Assembly: GCF_003054285.1 (NCBI RefSeq)
Contig: NZ_QBKS01000001.1
Location: 1,116,001 to 1,180,000, forward strand
DNA length: 64,000 nt
Source of the DNA: Litoreibacter ponti
Lineage (GTDB): Bacteria > Pseudomonadota > Alphaproteobacteria > Rhodobacterales > Rhodobacteraceae
Direction of reading: 5' to 3'
The stretch's first letter is position 1. Every line of letters starts with the position of its first letter. A program made the position numbers and the translations under genes. Under the pieces are notes generated by a model. That model was not told the DNA's origin. It saw nothing but the letters and a program-made list of their open reading frames with translations, and made no database searches. Shown piece after piece: positions 51,093 through 59,211 of the stretch.

Positions 51093-52223
51093 CTACACGG
51101 GCTCGATATCCCCGTCGGCGCGGGTGGCGTGAAAGCCCCGCACGAACGCCGCCAAATCGCCTGCCGCAATCGCGCCATGCAGCCCGGCCATCAGCTCTTG
51201 GTAGTAATGCAGGTTGTGCCAGGTCAAAAGCATGCCAGAAATCATCTCTTGCGCCTTGAAGACATGGTGCAGATACGCTCGCGAGTAGTTCGAACAGCAC
51301 GGGCAGCTGCATGCCTCGTCCAGCGGGCGCGGGTCTTCCTGGTGACGCGCATTCTTGATGTTGACCACCCCGCGCCGGGTGAACGCCTGCCCCGTGCGCC
51401 CCGACCGCGACGGCAGCACGCAGTCGAACATGTCGATGCCCCGCTCCACCGCGCCCACGATGTCGTCGGGCTTGCCCACGCCCATCAGGTAGCGCGGGCG
51501 GTCCACGGGCAGCTGCTCCGGCGCATAATCGAGACAGCCAAACATCGCCTCCTGCCCCTCGCCCACGGCCAGACCGCCCACCGCGTAGCCCTCGAACCCG
51601 ATGGCGCGCAGCGCCTCGGCGCTCTCTTCGCGGAAATCCTGCTCCAGCCCGCCCTGCTGGATGCCAAACAGCGCGTGGCCTGGACGGTCGCCAAAGGCCT
51701 CGCGCGACCGCGCGGCCCAGCGCATGGACAGCTCCATGCTTTCCTTGATGCGCGCGCGATCGGCAGGTAGCGCGGGGCATTCGTCAAAGCACATCACGAT
51801 GTCAGAGCCCAGAAGCCGCTGGATCTCCATCGACCGCTCCGGGCTCAGCATGTGTTTTGAGCCGTCGATATGGCTGCGAAACGTCACCCCCTCCTCGGTC
51901 AGCTTGCGCAGATCGGCCAGGCTCATCACCTGAAACCCGCCACTGTCCGTCAGGATCGGCCGCTCCCAGTTCATGAACTTGTGCAACCCGCCAAGCTTCG
52001 CGATCCGCTCCGCCGTGGGCCGCAGCATCAGGTGATACGTGTTGCCCAGCAGAATATCGGCCCCCGTCGCGCGCACGCTTTCGGGCATCATCGCCTTCAC
52101 GGTGGCCGCCGTGCCCACCGGCATGAAGGCCGGCGTGCGAATATCTCCTCGCGGGGTCTTGATTGTGCCGGTGCGCGCACGATCATCTGTCCCGTGCAGC
52201 TCAAATTCAAATCTCTGTGTCAT
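51093..52223 (-). CDS. tgt: Queuine tRNA-ribosyltransferase
   Basis: A 376-residue TGT. DSGGFQVMSL carries the first catalytic Asp and FDCVLPSRSGRTG the nucleophile Asp. The zinc site is CSCPCC with a His shortly after (LHH). It exchanges guanine-34 for preQ1 in tRNAs with GUN anticodons. Its length is normal. It is divergent from the RimB-RimK fusion gene, with 52 bp between the starts. Confidence 0.97.
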   Translation of the reverse strand: MTQRFEFELHGTDDRARTGTIKTPRGDIRTPAFMPVGTAATVKAMMPESVRATGADILLGNTYHLMLRPTAERIAKLGGLHKFMNWERPILTDSGGFQVMSLADLRKLTEEGVTFRSHIDGSKHMLSPERSMEIQRLLGSDIVMCFDECPALPADRARIKESMELSMRWAARSREAFGDRPGHALFGIQQGGLEQDFREESAEALRAIGFEGYAVGGLAVGEGQEAMFGCLDYAPEQLPVDRPRYLMGVGKPDDIVGAVERGIDMFDCVLPSRSGRTGQAFTRRGVVNIKNARHQEDPRPLDEACSCPCCSNYSRAYLHHVFKAQEMISGMLLTWHNLHYYQELMAGLHGAIAAGDLAAFVRGFHATRADGDIEPV

Positions 52224-52275
52224 GTCGCGGGCAATACGGCTAAACCAGAGGACTAATCAAGTGGAGGCCACGCCT

Positions 52276-53676
52276 ATGACAGACGACACCCAATTGACCC
52301 TGGGATGGGAGGAGTGGCTGAGCCTGCCCGACCTGTCGCTGCCCACGATCCGCGCCAAGATCGACACCGGGGCCAAGACCTCCGCGCTCCACGCCTTCGA
52401 TATCGAGCCTTTCGGCTCCGCCTCCCGGCCCAAGGTGCGCTTCGCGGTGCACCCGATCCCCGGCAATGACGACATGACCATCCCCTGTTCCGCCAACATC
52501 ATCGACCGGCGCGAGGTGATCTCGTCCAACGGCGAGAGCGAGCTGCGCTATGTGATCGAGACGACGCTGGCCGTCGGCGGCCAGAGCTGGCCCATCGAGG
52601 TCACGCTGACCGACCGCTCGTCCATGGCCTACCGGATGCTTCTGGGTCGTCAGGCCCTGCGCGAGAACACGCTTGTCTCGCCCGCCGAGAAGTTCTGCCA
52701 GCCCGAGCTCAGCTATGACGTCTACACCGCCGCCAAGCTGCGCCGCGTCACCAGGGCGCGCGCGTTGCGGGTCGCGGTGCTCTCGCGCGAGCCCGGCAGC
52801 TATTCCACCGCGCGGCTGGTTTCCGAGGGCGAGAACCGCGGCCACGTGGTCGAGGTGATCGACACCACCCGCTGCTACATGGCGATCAACGCCCGCGCGC
52901 CCGAAGTCTACTACGACGGCAAGCGCCTGCCCCGCTTTGATGCCGTGATCCCGCGCATCGGCGCCTCGATCACCACCTATGGCTGCTCGATCCTGCGCCA
53001 GTTCGAAACGCTCGGCACCTATTGCGTCAACGGCTCCGACGGCATCGCCGCGTCCCGCGACAAGCTCCACGCCCACCAGGTGCTCGCCCGCCACCGCATC
53101 GGCATGCCGACGACCGCCTTCGCCGCCTCACCCAAGGACACCAAAAACCTGATGGATCTCGTCGGCACCGCACCCCTGATCGTCAAGCTGCTCGAATCCA
53201 CCCAAGGCAAGGGCGTCGTGCTGGCCGAAACCAAGAAAGCCGCCGAATCCGTGATCGACGCCTTCCGGGGCCTCAAGGCGAACTTCCTCGTGCAGGATTT
53301 CGTCAAAGAAGCTGCGGGCGAGGACATTCGCTGCCTCGTCATAGGCGGCAAGGTCGTGGCCTCGATGAAGCGCACGTCCGACGGTGACGACTTCCGTTCT
53401 AACCTGCATCGCGGCGGCACCGCCAAGGTCGTGCGCATCTCCAAGGAAGAGCGCGACGTCGCTACCCGCGCCGCCAAGGCGTTCAAGCTGGGGCTTGCGG
53501 GCGTGGACCTGTTGCGATCGTCAGAGGGGCCCAAGGTGCTTGAGGTCAATTCCTCCCCCGGTTTGGAGGGAATCGAGAAGGCGTCCAAGAAGGATGTCGC
53601 GGGCATGCTCTTTGATCAGATCGAGCTGCGCGTCCGCCCCGCCCCGCTCAAGAAGAAATCCAGCACCAAGGCATGA
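52276..53676 (+). CDS. rimK: RimB-type aspartic protease domain fused to RimK ATP-grasp ligase
   Basis: A 466-residue fusion. Residues ~10-150 are the RimB-like (retropepsin-like, ATP-dependent zinc protease family) domain with IDTGAKTSALH (Asp30). Residues ~165-455 form a RimK ATP-grasp domain with LARHRIGMPTT, LESTQGKGV, and the metal-binding EVNSSPGLEGIE. RimK adds glutamates to ribosomal protein S6. The start has GGAGG 8 nt upstream. It overlaps the lysozyme-like gene by ATGA. Confidence 0.88.
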   Translation: MTDDTQLTLGWEEWLSLPDLSLPTIRAKIDTGAKTSALHAFDIEPFGSASRPKVRFAVHPIPGNDDMTIPCSANIIDRREVISSNGESELRYVIETTLAVGGQSWPIEVTLTDRSSMAYRMLLGRQALRENTLVSPAEKFCQPELSYDVYTAAKLRRVTRARALRVAVLSREPGSYSTARLVSEGENRGHVVEVIDTTRCYMAINARAPEVYYDGKRLPRFDAVIPRIGASITTYGCSILRQFETLGTYCVNGSDGIAASRDKLHAHQVLARHRIGMPTTAFAASPKDTKNLMDLVGTAPLIVKLLESTQGKGVVLAETKKAAESVIDAFRGLKANFLVQDFVKEAAGEDIRCLVIGGKVVASMKRTSDGDDFRSNLHRGGTAKVVRISKEERDVATRAAKAFKLGLAGVDLLRSSEGPKVLEVNSSPGLEGIEKASKKDVAGMLFDQIELRVRPAPLKKKSSTKA

Positions 53677-54368
53677 AGCGGCGCGCCTTTCTCTTGGGCG
53701 TTCTGGCCGCCACAAGCGCGCACGCGCAATCCGCGCGCTACGAGCTGGAGAATTCGCTGACCGACCGCGCCAAGTGGCGCAGCTTTGGCAATAAGGACTG
53801 GCTGACAGGCGACCCGATTGAGCGCGCCCGTTCCGGACGCCCCCAGCTGCGCACGATCGAACTGTCCCGCGTTGGCGGCTCGACCCCGGTGGCGCGCCTG
53901 AAGTCGCTGATCGCCTTGGCCGAGGCAGGACCCAAAGGCTACGACGCGGTCCATGTCGGCGCACGTATCAAGCCGCCGGGACGCCCGACGCAGCTGACGC
54001 TCGGCCAAATCCTGACATGGATCCGCGCAACCCCGGGCCAGCCCCATGCCATCGGGCGCTACCAGTTCATCCCCTCCACCCTGAAAGTGCTGATGCGCCG
54101 CGCGAAGCTGTCGCAAGGCACGCGCTTCTCGCCGCAGGTGCAGGACCGCCTTGCCGATTTGCTGCTCGCCGATGCGGGCCTTGCCAAGTTTCAGGCGGGC
54201 CGCCTGTCGCGCGCGCGGTTCATGGACAATCTCGCCCGTATCTGGGCGGGCCTGCCGACCGGCTCCGGTAAAAGCTATTACGACGGCTACGCCGGCAATC
54301 GCGCGACGCTGACAAGGGCCTATTACGACGCCAAGATGCGCGAATTCTTTCCCCGCGCCCGCGGCTAG
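53673..54368 (+). CDS. Secreted protein with lysozyme-like fold
   Basis: A 231-residue protein. MKRRAFLLGVLAATSAHA is a signal peptide. LIALAEAG with the probable catalytic Glu, followed by AIGRYQFIPSTL, is the lysozyme-like muramidase signature region. It may cleave peptidoglycan in the periplasm. It is translationally coupled to the RimB-RimK gene, and convergent with DUF4336. Confidence 0.75.
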   Translation: MKRRAFLLGVLAATSAHAQSARYELENSLTDRAKWRSFGNKDWLTGDPIERARSGRPQLRTIELSRVGGSTPVARLKSLIALAEAGPKGYDAVHVGARIKPPGRPTQLTLGQILTWIRATPGQPHAIGRYQFIPSTLKVLMRRAKLSQGTRFSPQVQDRLADLLLADAGLAKFQAGRLSRARFMDNLARIWAGLPTGSGKSYYDGYAGNRATLTRAYYDAKMREFFPRARG

Positions 54369-54369
54369 C

Positions 54370-55050
54370 CTAGCCGGTCAGCCATTTGAAGCTGCGTTTC
54401 AGAAACGCCTGCCCATCGCGCTCGATCACCGGTCCATGGGCCATCACCACCCGCTCTGCGGGCCAGTCCAACATCCGTCCGACCGCCTCGCGGATCACCA
54501 CGCCGCGGCCCAGGGCCAGCCGGAATTTGCGCGGCACCTGCGGCGCGTCCGCCGTCATCAGATCAAGCCGCGCCACCAGCGCACGCCAGCCCGAGAACCA
54601 GCCTTTCGGCATCTGCTGGAGCAGATCGCAGATCAGCACCGTCCCGCTTTCGCGGTGGAAGAAGGCAATCTCGTCACTGATCCGGTTCGGCAACAGAACC
54701 TGCGCGAGGTCGCTTTGCCACGGCCCCGGTCGGTCGGTCATTTCCGTTATGTCGAGTTCCGGCCGCTTGGCGCCGACGCCCGGCGCGCCATAAACAGCAG
54801 CTTCCGGGAACGCCCGCGCCCACGCGGGCATCGCCATGTGGTGCAGATGGTTCGGCGCGATCAGGTAGCGCACATCGCCCAGCTCGCGCATCGCTTCCAG
54901 CAGCCCCGATGTCGGCGCGATGGGGGACCAGACGAACAGGCCCGACTTTAAGGCGATCACCACCATGCGCGTCGGATAGTGAAATCCCGCCGCGGCCACG
55001 ATGTCGGGGCCGTCGCATATCCAGATCTTCGGGCCGATAGGGATCAGCAT
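54370..55050 (-). CDS. DUF4336 domain protein (metallo-beta-lactamase-like fold)
   Basis: A 226-residue protein. APNHLHHMAMPAWARAFP contains the NHLHH pattern and AHGPVIERDG the late His, in the arrangement of DUF4336, a relative of metallo-beta-lactamases with reduced metal site. AGGAG lies 7 nt before the ATG at 55050. Function unknown. Its upstream region holds 11-bp spaced CCGAC repeats. Confidence 0.82.
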   Translation of the reverse strand: MLIPIGPKIWICDGPDIVAAAGFHYPTRMVVIALKSGLFVWSPIAPTSGLLEAMRELGDVRYLIAPNHLHHMAMPAWARAFPEAAVYGAPGVGAKRPELDITEMTDRPGPWQSDLAQVLLPNRISDEIAFFHRESGTVLICDLLQQMPKGWFSGWRALVARLDLMTADAPQVPRKFRLALGRGVVIREAVGRMLDWPAERVVMAHGPVIERDGQAFLKRSFKWLTG

Positions 55051-55096
55051 CCGCCGCTCCTGCGTTGCACTTTCGCCAGAGTAGCGCACGCAGGGT

Positions 55097-55139
55097 CCGA
55101 CAGAAAGCCGACGCAAAGCCGACAGGTATCCGACCGCCC
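55097..55139. repeat. Four CCGAC-headed repeats at exact 11-bp spacing
   Basis: CCGAC occurs at 55097, 55108, 55119 and 55130. The first two units, CCGACAGAAAG and CCGACGCAAAG, share 9 of 11 bases. They lie in the divergent spacer between DUF4336 and the sufT-like gene. One helical turn is close to 11 bp, so all copies would face the same side of DNA. A hairpin CGCCC/GGGCG follows at 55135. Confidence 0.7.
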
Positions 55140-55223
55140 TTTCGGGGCGTCAAAAAGCCCTTGGTGCGCCTCTGGACGAACCTTCGCGCAATCCTTATAT
55201 CTTTACTCAACAATCCCCGATGG

Positions 55224-55595
55224 ATGACCCAGATGAACCAGCCGACCGAAAACCTCGAGGGCACGCCGCTGATCAAGCCCTCCTCGACGGATCACCCGCT
55301 CTACGACAACGTGGTCGAGGCCTGTCGCTCCGTCTATGACCCTGAAATTCCAGTGAATATCTATGATCTGGGACTGGTCTACACGATCGATATCTCGGAT
55401 CAGAACGAGGTGTCCATCGTGATGACCCTGACAGCCCCCGGCTGCCCCGTGGCAGGTGAAATGCCCGGTTGGCTGGCAGAGGCCGTGGAGCCGCTCGACG
55501 GCATCAAACAGGTCGATGTCGAGATCACCTGGGACCCGCCCTGGGGCATGGAAATGATGTCCGACGAGGCCCGCCTGGAATTGGGATTCATGTGA
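55224..55595 (+). CDS. DUF59/MIP18 family Fe-S assembly protein (SufT-like)
   Basis: A 123-residue protein (or 120 from the ATG at 55233). The MIP18 core is present: YDPEIPVNIYDLGLVYTI and the conserved Cys in TAPGCPVAGEMP. SufT-like proteins assist maturation of Fe-S proteins. The Shine-Dalgarno site is weak for both starts. It overlaps the sufA start by TGATG. Confidence 0.88.
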   Translation: MTQMNQPTENLEGTPLIKPSSTDHPLYDNVVEACRSVYDPEIPVNIYDLGLVYTIDISDQNEVSIVMTLTAPGCPVAGEMPGWLAEAVEPLDGIKQVDVEITWDPPWGMEMMSDEARLELGFM

Positions 55596-55957
55596 TGTTT
55601 ATCCCCGGAAAACAAGCAGTTACCCTAACCCCAAAAGCCGCGGCACATATCGCCCGACTGATGGAGAAGGACGGCCACACGGCGCTGAAAATCGGCGTCA
55701 AAAAGGGCGGCTGCGCGGGCATGGAATACACGATGGACTACATCGACGAGCTCGGCGAGCACGACGAAGTGGTTGAGCAGGACGGCGCCCGCGTGGTGAT
55801 CGCCCCGATGGCGCAGATGTTCCTCTTCGGCACCCAGATCGACTACGAAACCTCACTGCTGGAGAGCGGGTTCAAGTTCATCAACCCCAACGTCTCCGAG
55901 GCCTGCGGCTGCGGCGAGTCGATCAAGTTCGACGACGCCCTCTTCGCCAAGAAATGA
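55595..55957 (+). CDS. sufA: Iron-sulfur cluster carrier SufA (A-type)
   Basis: A 120-residue A-type carrier with the three conserved Cys: one in KKGGCAGMEY and two in EACGCGES. It carries clusters to target proteins. The order sufT-like then sufA matches the end of alphaproteobacterial suf operons, but sufBCDS are not in the window. Its stop overlaps the TfoX-like gene. Confidence 0.93.
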   Translation: MFIPGKQAVTLTPKAAAHIARLMEKDGHTALKIGVKKGGCAGMEYTMDYIDELGEHDEVVEQDGARVVIAPMAQMFLFGTQIDYETSLLESGFKFINPNVSEACGCGESIKFDDALFAKK

Positions 55958-56277
55958 GCGTGTCGGAGGCGGATATCGCCTTCGCACTCGAGCTCTTCGA
56001 CGGCCTGCCCGCCATCACAACCCGCAAGATGATGGGCGGGCTGTGCCTGTATTCCGAGGGCACGATCTTCGCCCTGCTCTACTCCGACGGCACGCTGTTC
56101 ATCAAAGGCGCAGGCGAATTTCAGCAGGAAATTGAAGAGCTTGGCGGGGTGCGTTGGACCTACACCCGCGACAACGGCAAGGTGACGTCCATGCCCTACT
56201 GGTCAATCCCCGACCAGTTCCTCGATGACCCCGCCGAGGCGCAAGCGCTCGCCCGCCGCGCGCTCAGTCACCTTTGA
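55954..56277 (+). CDS. TfoX N-terminal domain protein
   Basis: A 107-residue protein with RKMMGGLCLYSEGTIFALLYSDGTLFIKG and SMPYWSIPDQFLDD, which fits the TfoX N-terminal domain. It lacks the C-terminal domain of full TfoX, so a competence role is not supported. It overlaps sufA by ATGA and the convergent dioxygenase by 14 nt. Confidence 0.88.
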   Translation: MSVSEADIAFALELFDGLPAITTRKMMGGLCLYSEGTIFALLYSDGTLFIKGAGEFQQEIEELGGVRWTYTRDNGKVTSMPYWSIPDQFLDDPAEAQALARRALSHL

Positions 56278-57175
56278 GATGCACATAGGTCTCGTTGAAG
56301 CGCTTGGTCAGATGCACACCCGCCTCGATCACCTCGCCTGAGCCAATCGGCGCGACATTCACGTCGTAATTCGGGTTGAAAAACAGCGGGATCGACAGCC
56401 GCTCCGCATCGCCCCCCACGACTCTGTGCGGCGTCGCACGCACGGCCCCGTTCGTCCACATCTCGATCATCTCGCCGAAATTGATCACGAACTCCCCCGG
56501 CGGGGCCGAAACCGGAATCCACCCGCCCCCGCGCTTGCGCACCTCCAGCCCCGGCGAGCCATCGGTCGCCAGCAGCGTCAGGCAACCGTAATCGGTATGG
56601 GTCGCGATACCGAAATCCTTCTCCCCCGCCCAGGCCGGGCGCTCGGGATAGTAGTTCCCGCGCAACAGCGCCATCGGCGCGCTGAACGCGTCCTCGAAAT
56701 AGCGCGCATCCCCGCCCACCGCGGCGATAATGTCGCCCAGCAGCGCCTTCGCCACCACCAGCGATTTCGCGTAATAATCACTGATCCGCCGCTGAAACGC
56801 AGGCATCCCATCCGGCCATTGGTTCGCCGCGTAAACCTTCAGATCGCGCGCGGCCAGCGGGTGGCCTGCGGGCAGCTCAAAGCCGCAATCGAAGACCTGC
56901 TTGTAGTCGGGGTTGGCGTCCGGATCGACCTGCTCTGACCCCTGCGCGCCCCAGCCCCGGTTCGACTTGGTGCGGTCCATGTTCACCGCTTCTTTCAGCG
57001 CCACCGGCAATTTGAAAAAGCCGCGATAGGCATCAAGCGCCGCCTCGACCTCCGCCGCGGTCAGGGCGGTGTTGTAGACCGTCAGAAACCCGATCTCCTG
57101 CGCGCCCGCCTTCGTGGCCGCCACCGCGCCTGGGTCCCCCGCCGCCAGCGCCTGCGCATCAATTCTCGGGATCAT
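56264..57175 (-). CDS. Isopenicillin N synthase-like 2-oxoglutarate/Fe(II) dioxygenase
   Basis: A 303-residue protein with the HTDYGCLTLL iron ligands (His, Asp), ATPHRVVGG (second His) and RLSIPLFF (RxS for 2-oxoglutarate or substrate carboxylate). It belongs to the broad family of plant-type oxygenases, not specifically isopenicillin synthases. The substrate is unknown. Confidence 0.9.
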   Translation of the reverse strand: MIPRIDAQALAAGDPGAVAATKAGAQEIGFLTVYNTALTAAEVEAALDAYRGFFKLPVALKEAVNMDRTKSNRGWGAQGSEQVDPDANPDYKQVFDCGFELPAGHPLAARDLKVYAANQWPDGMPAFQRRISDYYAKSLVVAKALLGDIIAAVGGDARYFEDAFSAPMALLRGNYYPERPAWAGEKDFGIATHTDYGCLTLLATDGSPGLEVRKRGGGWIPVSAPPGEFVINFGEMIEMWTNGAVRATPHRVVGGDAERLSIPLFFNPNYDVNVAPIGSGEVIEAGVHLTKRFNETYVHLKGD

Positions 57176-57249
57176 CGCTCTCTCCCCATTACTCCCTTGC
57201 CCTTCGCTCTACCCTTTGCGACGTTGCAAGCCAACCGAAGGGAGATGTC

Positions 57250-57999
57250 ATGCGCAGAAAACTGGCCGCCGGAAACTGGAAGATGAACGGGCTCAGCGCC
57301 CAATTGGCAGAGATCGACGCCCTGCGCACCGCGCACCCCGATCCGTCCGTCGATCTGGTCATCGCCCCCCCGGCCACGCTGATCTCGGCCATGGTCGTCA
57401 GCGCCGCCGATCATCCGCTGCAGGTGGCGGGCCAGGATTGCCACGCGTCTGAGAGCGGCCCGCATACCGGCGACATCTCCGCCCCGATGTTGAAGGATGC
57501 GGGCGCCTCCCATGTGATCCTCGGCCATTCCGAGCGGCGCACCGATCACGGGGAGGATGACGAGGATGTGCGCGCCAAGGCCCGCGCGGCGCTCGCCGCT
57601 GACCTCAAGGTCATTATCTGCATCGGCGAGAGCCTTGAAGAGCGCGAGGCCGCCAATACGCTCGAGATCATCGCGGGCCAGCTCGCAGGCTCCCTGCCCG
57701 ACATCCTGACCGCCGAGAATACCGTCATCGCCTACGAGCCGATCTGGGCCATCGGCACGGGCAAGATCCCGACACTCGACCAGATCGGCGAGGTGCATGA
57801 TTATATCCGCTCCAAACTCGAAGCCCGCTACGGCGCGGGCGTGGGCCGCGGCATTCGTATCCTTTACGGAGGCTCCGTGAAGCCCAGCAATGCCGACGAC
57901 ATTTTCGCCGTCTCCAACGTGGACGGCGCGCTGGTGGGCGGTGCATCACTGAAGGCCGCAGACTTCTCGGGCATCATCACGGCGCTCGAGAACGCCTGA
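57250..57999 (+). CDS. tpiA: Triose-phosphate isomerase
   Basis: A 249-residue TIM barrel. AAGNWKMNG carries the catalytic Lys, LGHSERR the electrophilic His, and AYEPIWAIGTG the catalytic Glu. It interconverts DHAP and glyceraldehyde-3-phosphate. A GGGAG-type site lies before the ATG. A dispersed repeat begins 11 nt after its stop. Confidence 0.97.
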   Translation: MRRKLAAGNWKMNGLSAQLAEIDALRTAHPDPSVDLVIAPPATLISAMVVSAADHPLQVAGQDCHASESGPHTGDISAPMLKDAGASHVILGHSERRTDHGEDDEDVRAKARAALAADLKVIICIGESLEEREAANTLEIIAGQLAGSLPDILTAENTVIAYEPIWAIGTGKIPTLDQIGEVHDYIRSKLEARYGAGVGRGIRILYGGSVKPSNADDIFAVSNVDGALVGGASLKAADFSGIITALENA

Positions 58000-58009
58000 A
58001 GCGTCTCTG

Positions 58010-58032
58010 GCTTCGTTTTGGCAAAAATACTC
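58010..58032. repeat. Short dispersed repeat, copy 2
   Basis: Same sequence as at 44625 with one change (GGCC to GGCA). It includes the TTG that would be the first in-frame start of the P450 gene. Confidence 0.5.
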
Positions 58033-59208
58033 AAACATCCCAATGGCTTGCCACAGGTCCAACAGTCACCCACTGACCGGGGCCTCAACCAGAACCCCTA
58101 CCCGTTCTACGACCAAATCCGCCCGCTAGGGCCACTCATCTGGTGGGATGACTATGCCATGCCCGTGGCGGCCTCGCACGCCGTCGTCTCGCAGCTTCTG
58201 CGCGACCGCCGCTTCGGGCGCGAAAACCCAAACCCCGCCCCCGTGCCGGACCATCTCAAACCGTTCTATGCGGTCGAGGATCACTCGATGCTCGAGCTCG
58301 AGCCGCCCCGCCACACCCGCCTGCGCGGCCTCGTGCTGCGCGCGTTCACCTCACGCAGGATCAAGGAGCTTGCGCCCGAGATCGAGGCGCTCAGCCACCG
58401 GCTGATCGACGCCTTCCCAGACGGGCCTTTCAACTTGCTCGACCACTACGCGCGCCACTTGCCGGTAATCATCATCGCGCGGCTCCTGGGCGTGCCGGAG
58501 GACAAAGCCCCCCAGCTGCTCACGTGGTCCAACGCCATGGTGCGCATGTACATGGCCGGGCGTAGCCGCGCGGACGAAGACGCCGCCGCCCGCGTCGCTG
58601 GGGAGTTCTCCACCTACCTCGCAACCTATATCGACGCCCGCCGCGCCGACCTCGCAGATGACCTGATCACGCACCTGATCGCGGCGGAGGAAGATGGCGA
58701 AAAACTCTCGACCCCGGAGCTGATCACCACCTGCATCCTGCTTTTGAACGCGGGCCACGAGGCCACGGTGCACACGCTCGGCAACGGGGTGAAAACCGCG
58801 CTCGAGACGGGCTGCATCCCCGATGGCAGCGACGGCTACACAGAGGAAGTTCTGCGCCACGACCCGCCCCTGCACATGTTCACCCGCTACGCGCTGGATG
58901 AGATCGAGCTGCATGGCCACCGCTTCGCCCGTGGCGATCAGGTGGGCCTGCTCCTTGGCGCTGCCAATCGAGACCCGGATGTCTACCCAGACCCCGGCCG
59001 CTTTGATCCCACGCGCAGCGGCCCCGCGCATACCAGCTTCGGCGCGGGCCTGCATTTCTGCGTGGGCGCGCCGCTCGCACGGCTGGAGCTGGAGATCGGG
59101 ATGCGTGTGTTGTTTGAGCGATGCCCAAACCTGCGCCTCGAAAGCCGACCAAACTATTCGAATGCCTACCATTTCCACGGGCTCGACGCCCTGCGCGTCA
59201 CGCGCTAG
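58018..59208 (+). CDS. Cytochrome P450
   Basis: Up to 396 residues. The heme-binding FGAGLHFCVGAPLA, the ExxR of YTEEVLRHDP and the I-helix NAGHEATVHTLGNG are intact. It is a soluble class I P450 needing ferredoxin and reductase that are not nearby. The start is uncertain: only TTG codons (58018 or 58048) precede the conserved SPTDRGLNQNPYPFYDQIR, and neither has a Shine-Dalgarno sequence. The substrate is unknown. Confidence 0.9.
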   Translation: MAKILKHPNGLPQVQQSPTDRGLNQNPYPFYDQIRPLGPLIWWDDYAMPVAASHAVVSQLLRDRRFGRENPNPAPVPDHLKPFYAVEDHSMLELEPPRHTRLRGLVLRAFTSRRIKELAPEIEALSHRLIDAFPDGPFNLLDHYARHLPVIIIARLLGVPEDKAPQLLTWSNAMVRMYMAGRSRADEDAAARVAGEFSTYLATYIDARRADLADDLITHLIAAEEDGEKLSTPELITTCILLLNAGHEATVHTLGNGVKTALETGCIPDGSDGYTEEVLRHDPPLHMFTRYALDEIELHGHRFARGDQVGLLLGAANRDPDVYPDPGRFDPTRSGPAHTSFGAGLHFCVGAPLARLELEIGMRVLFERCPNLRLESRPNYSNAYHFHGLDALRVTR

Positions 59209-59211
59209 GCG

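Noticed and set aside
55097..55139. CRISPR-like array
   Set aside because: Units are 11 bp with no spacers of 30 bp and no cas genes.
55954..56277. Competence regulator TfoX
   Set aside because: Only the N-terminal domain is present and no competence gene adjoins.
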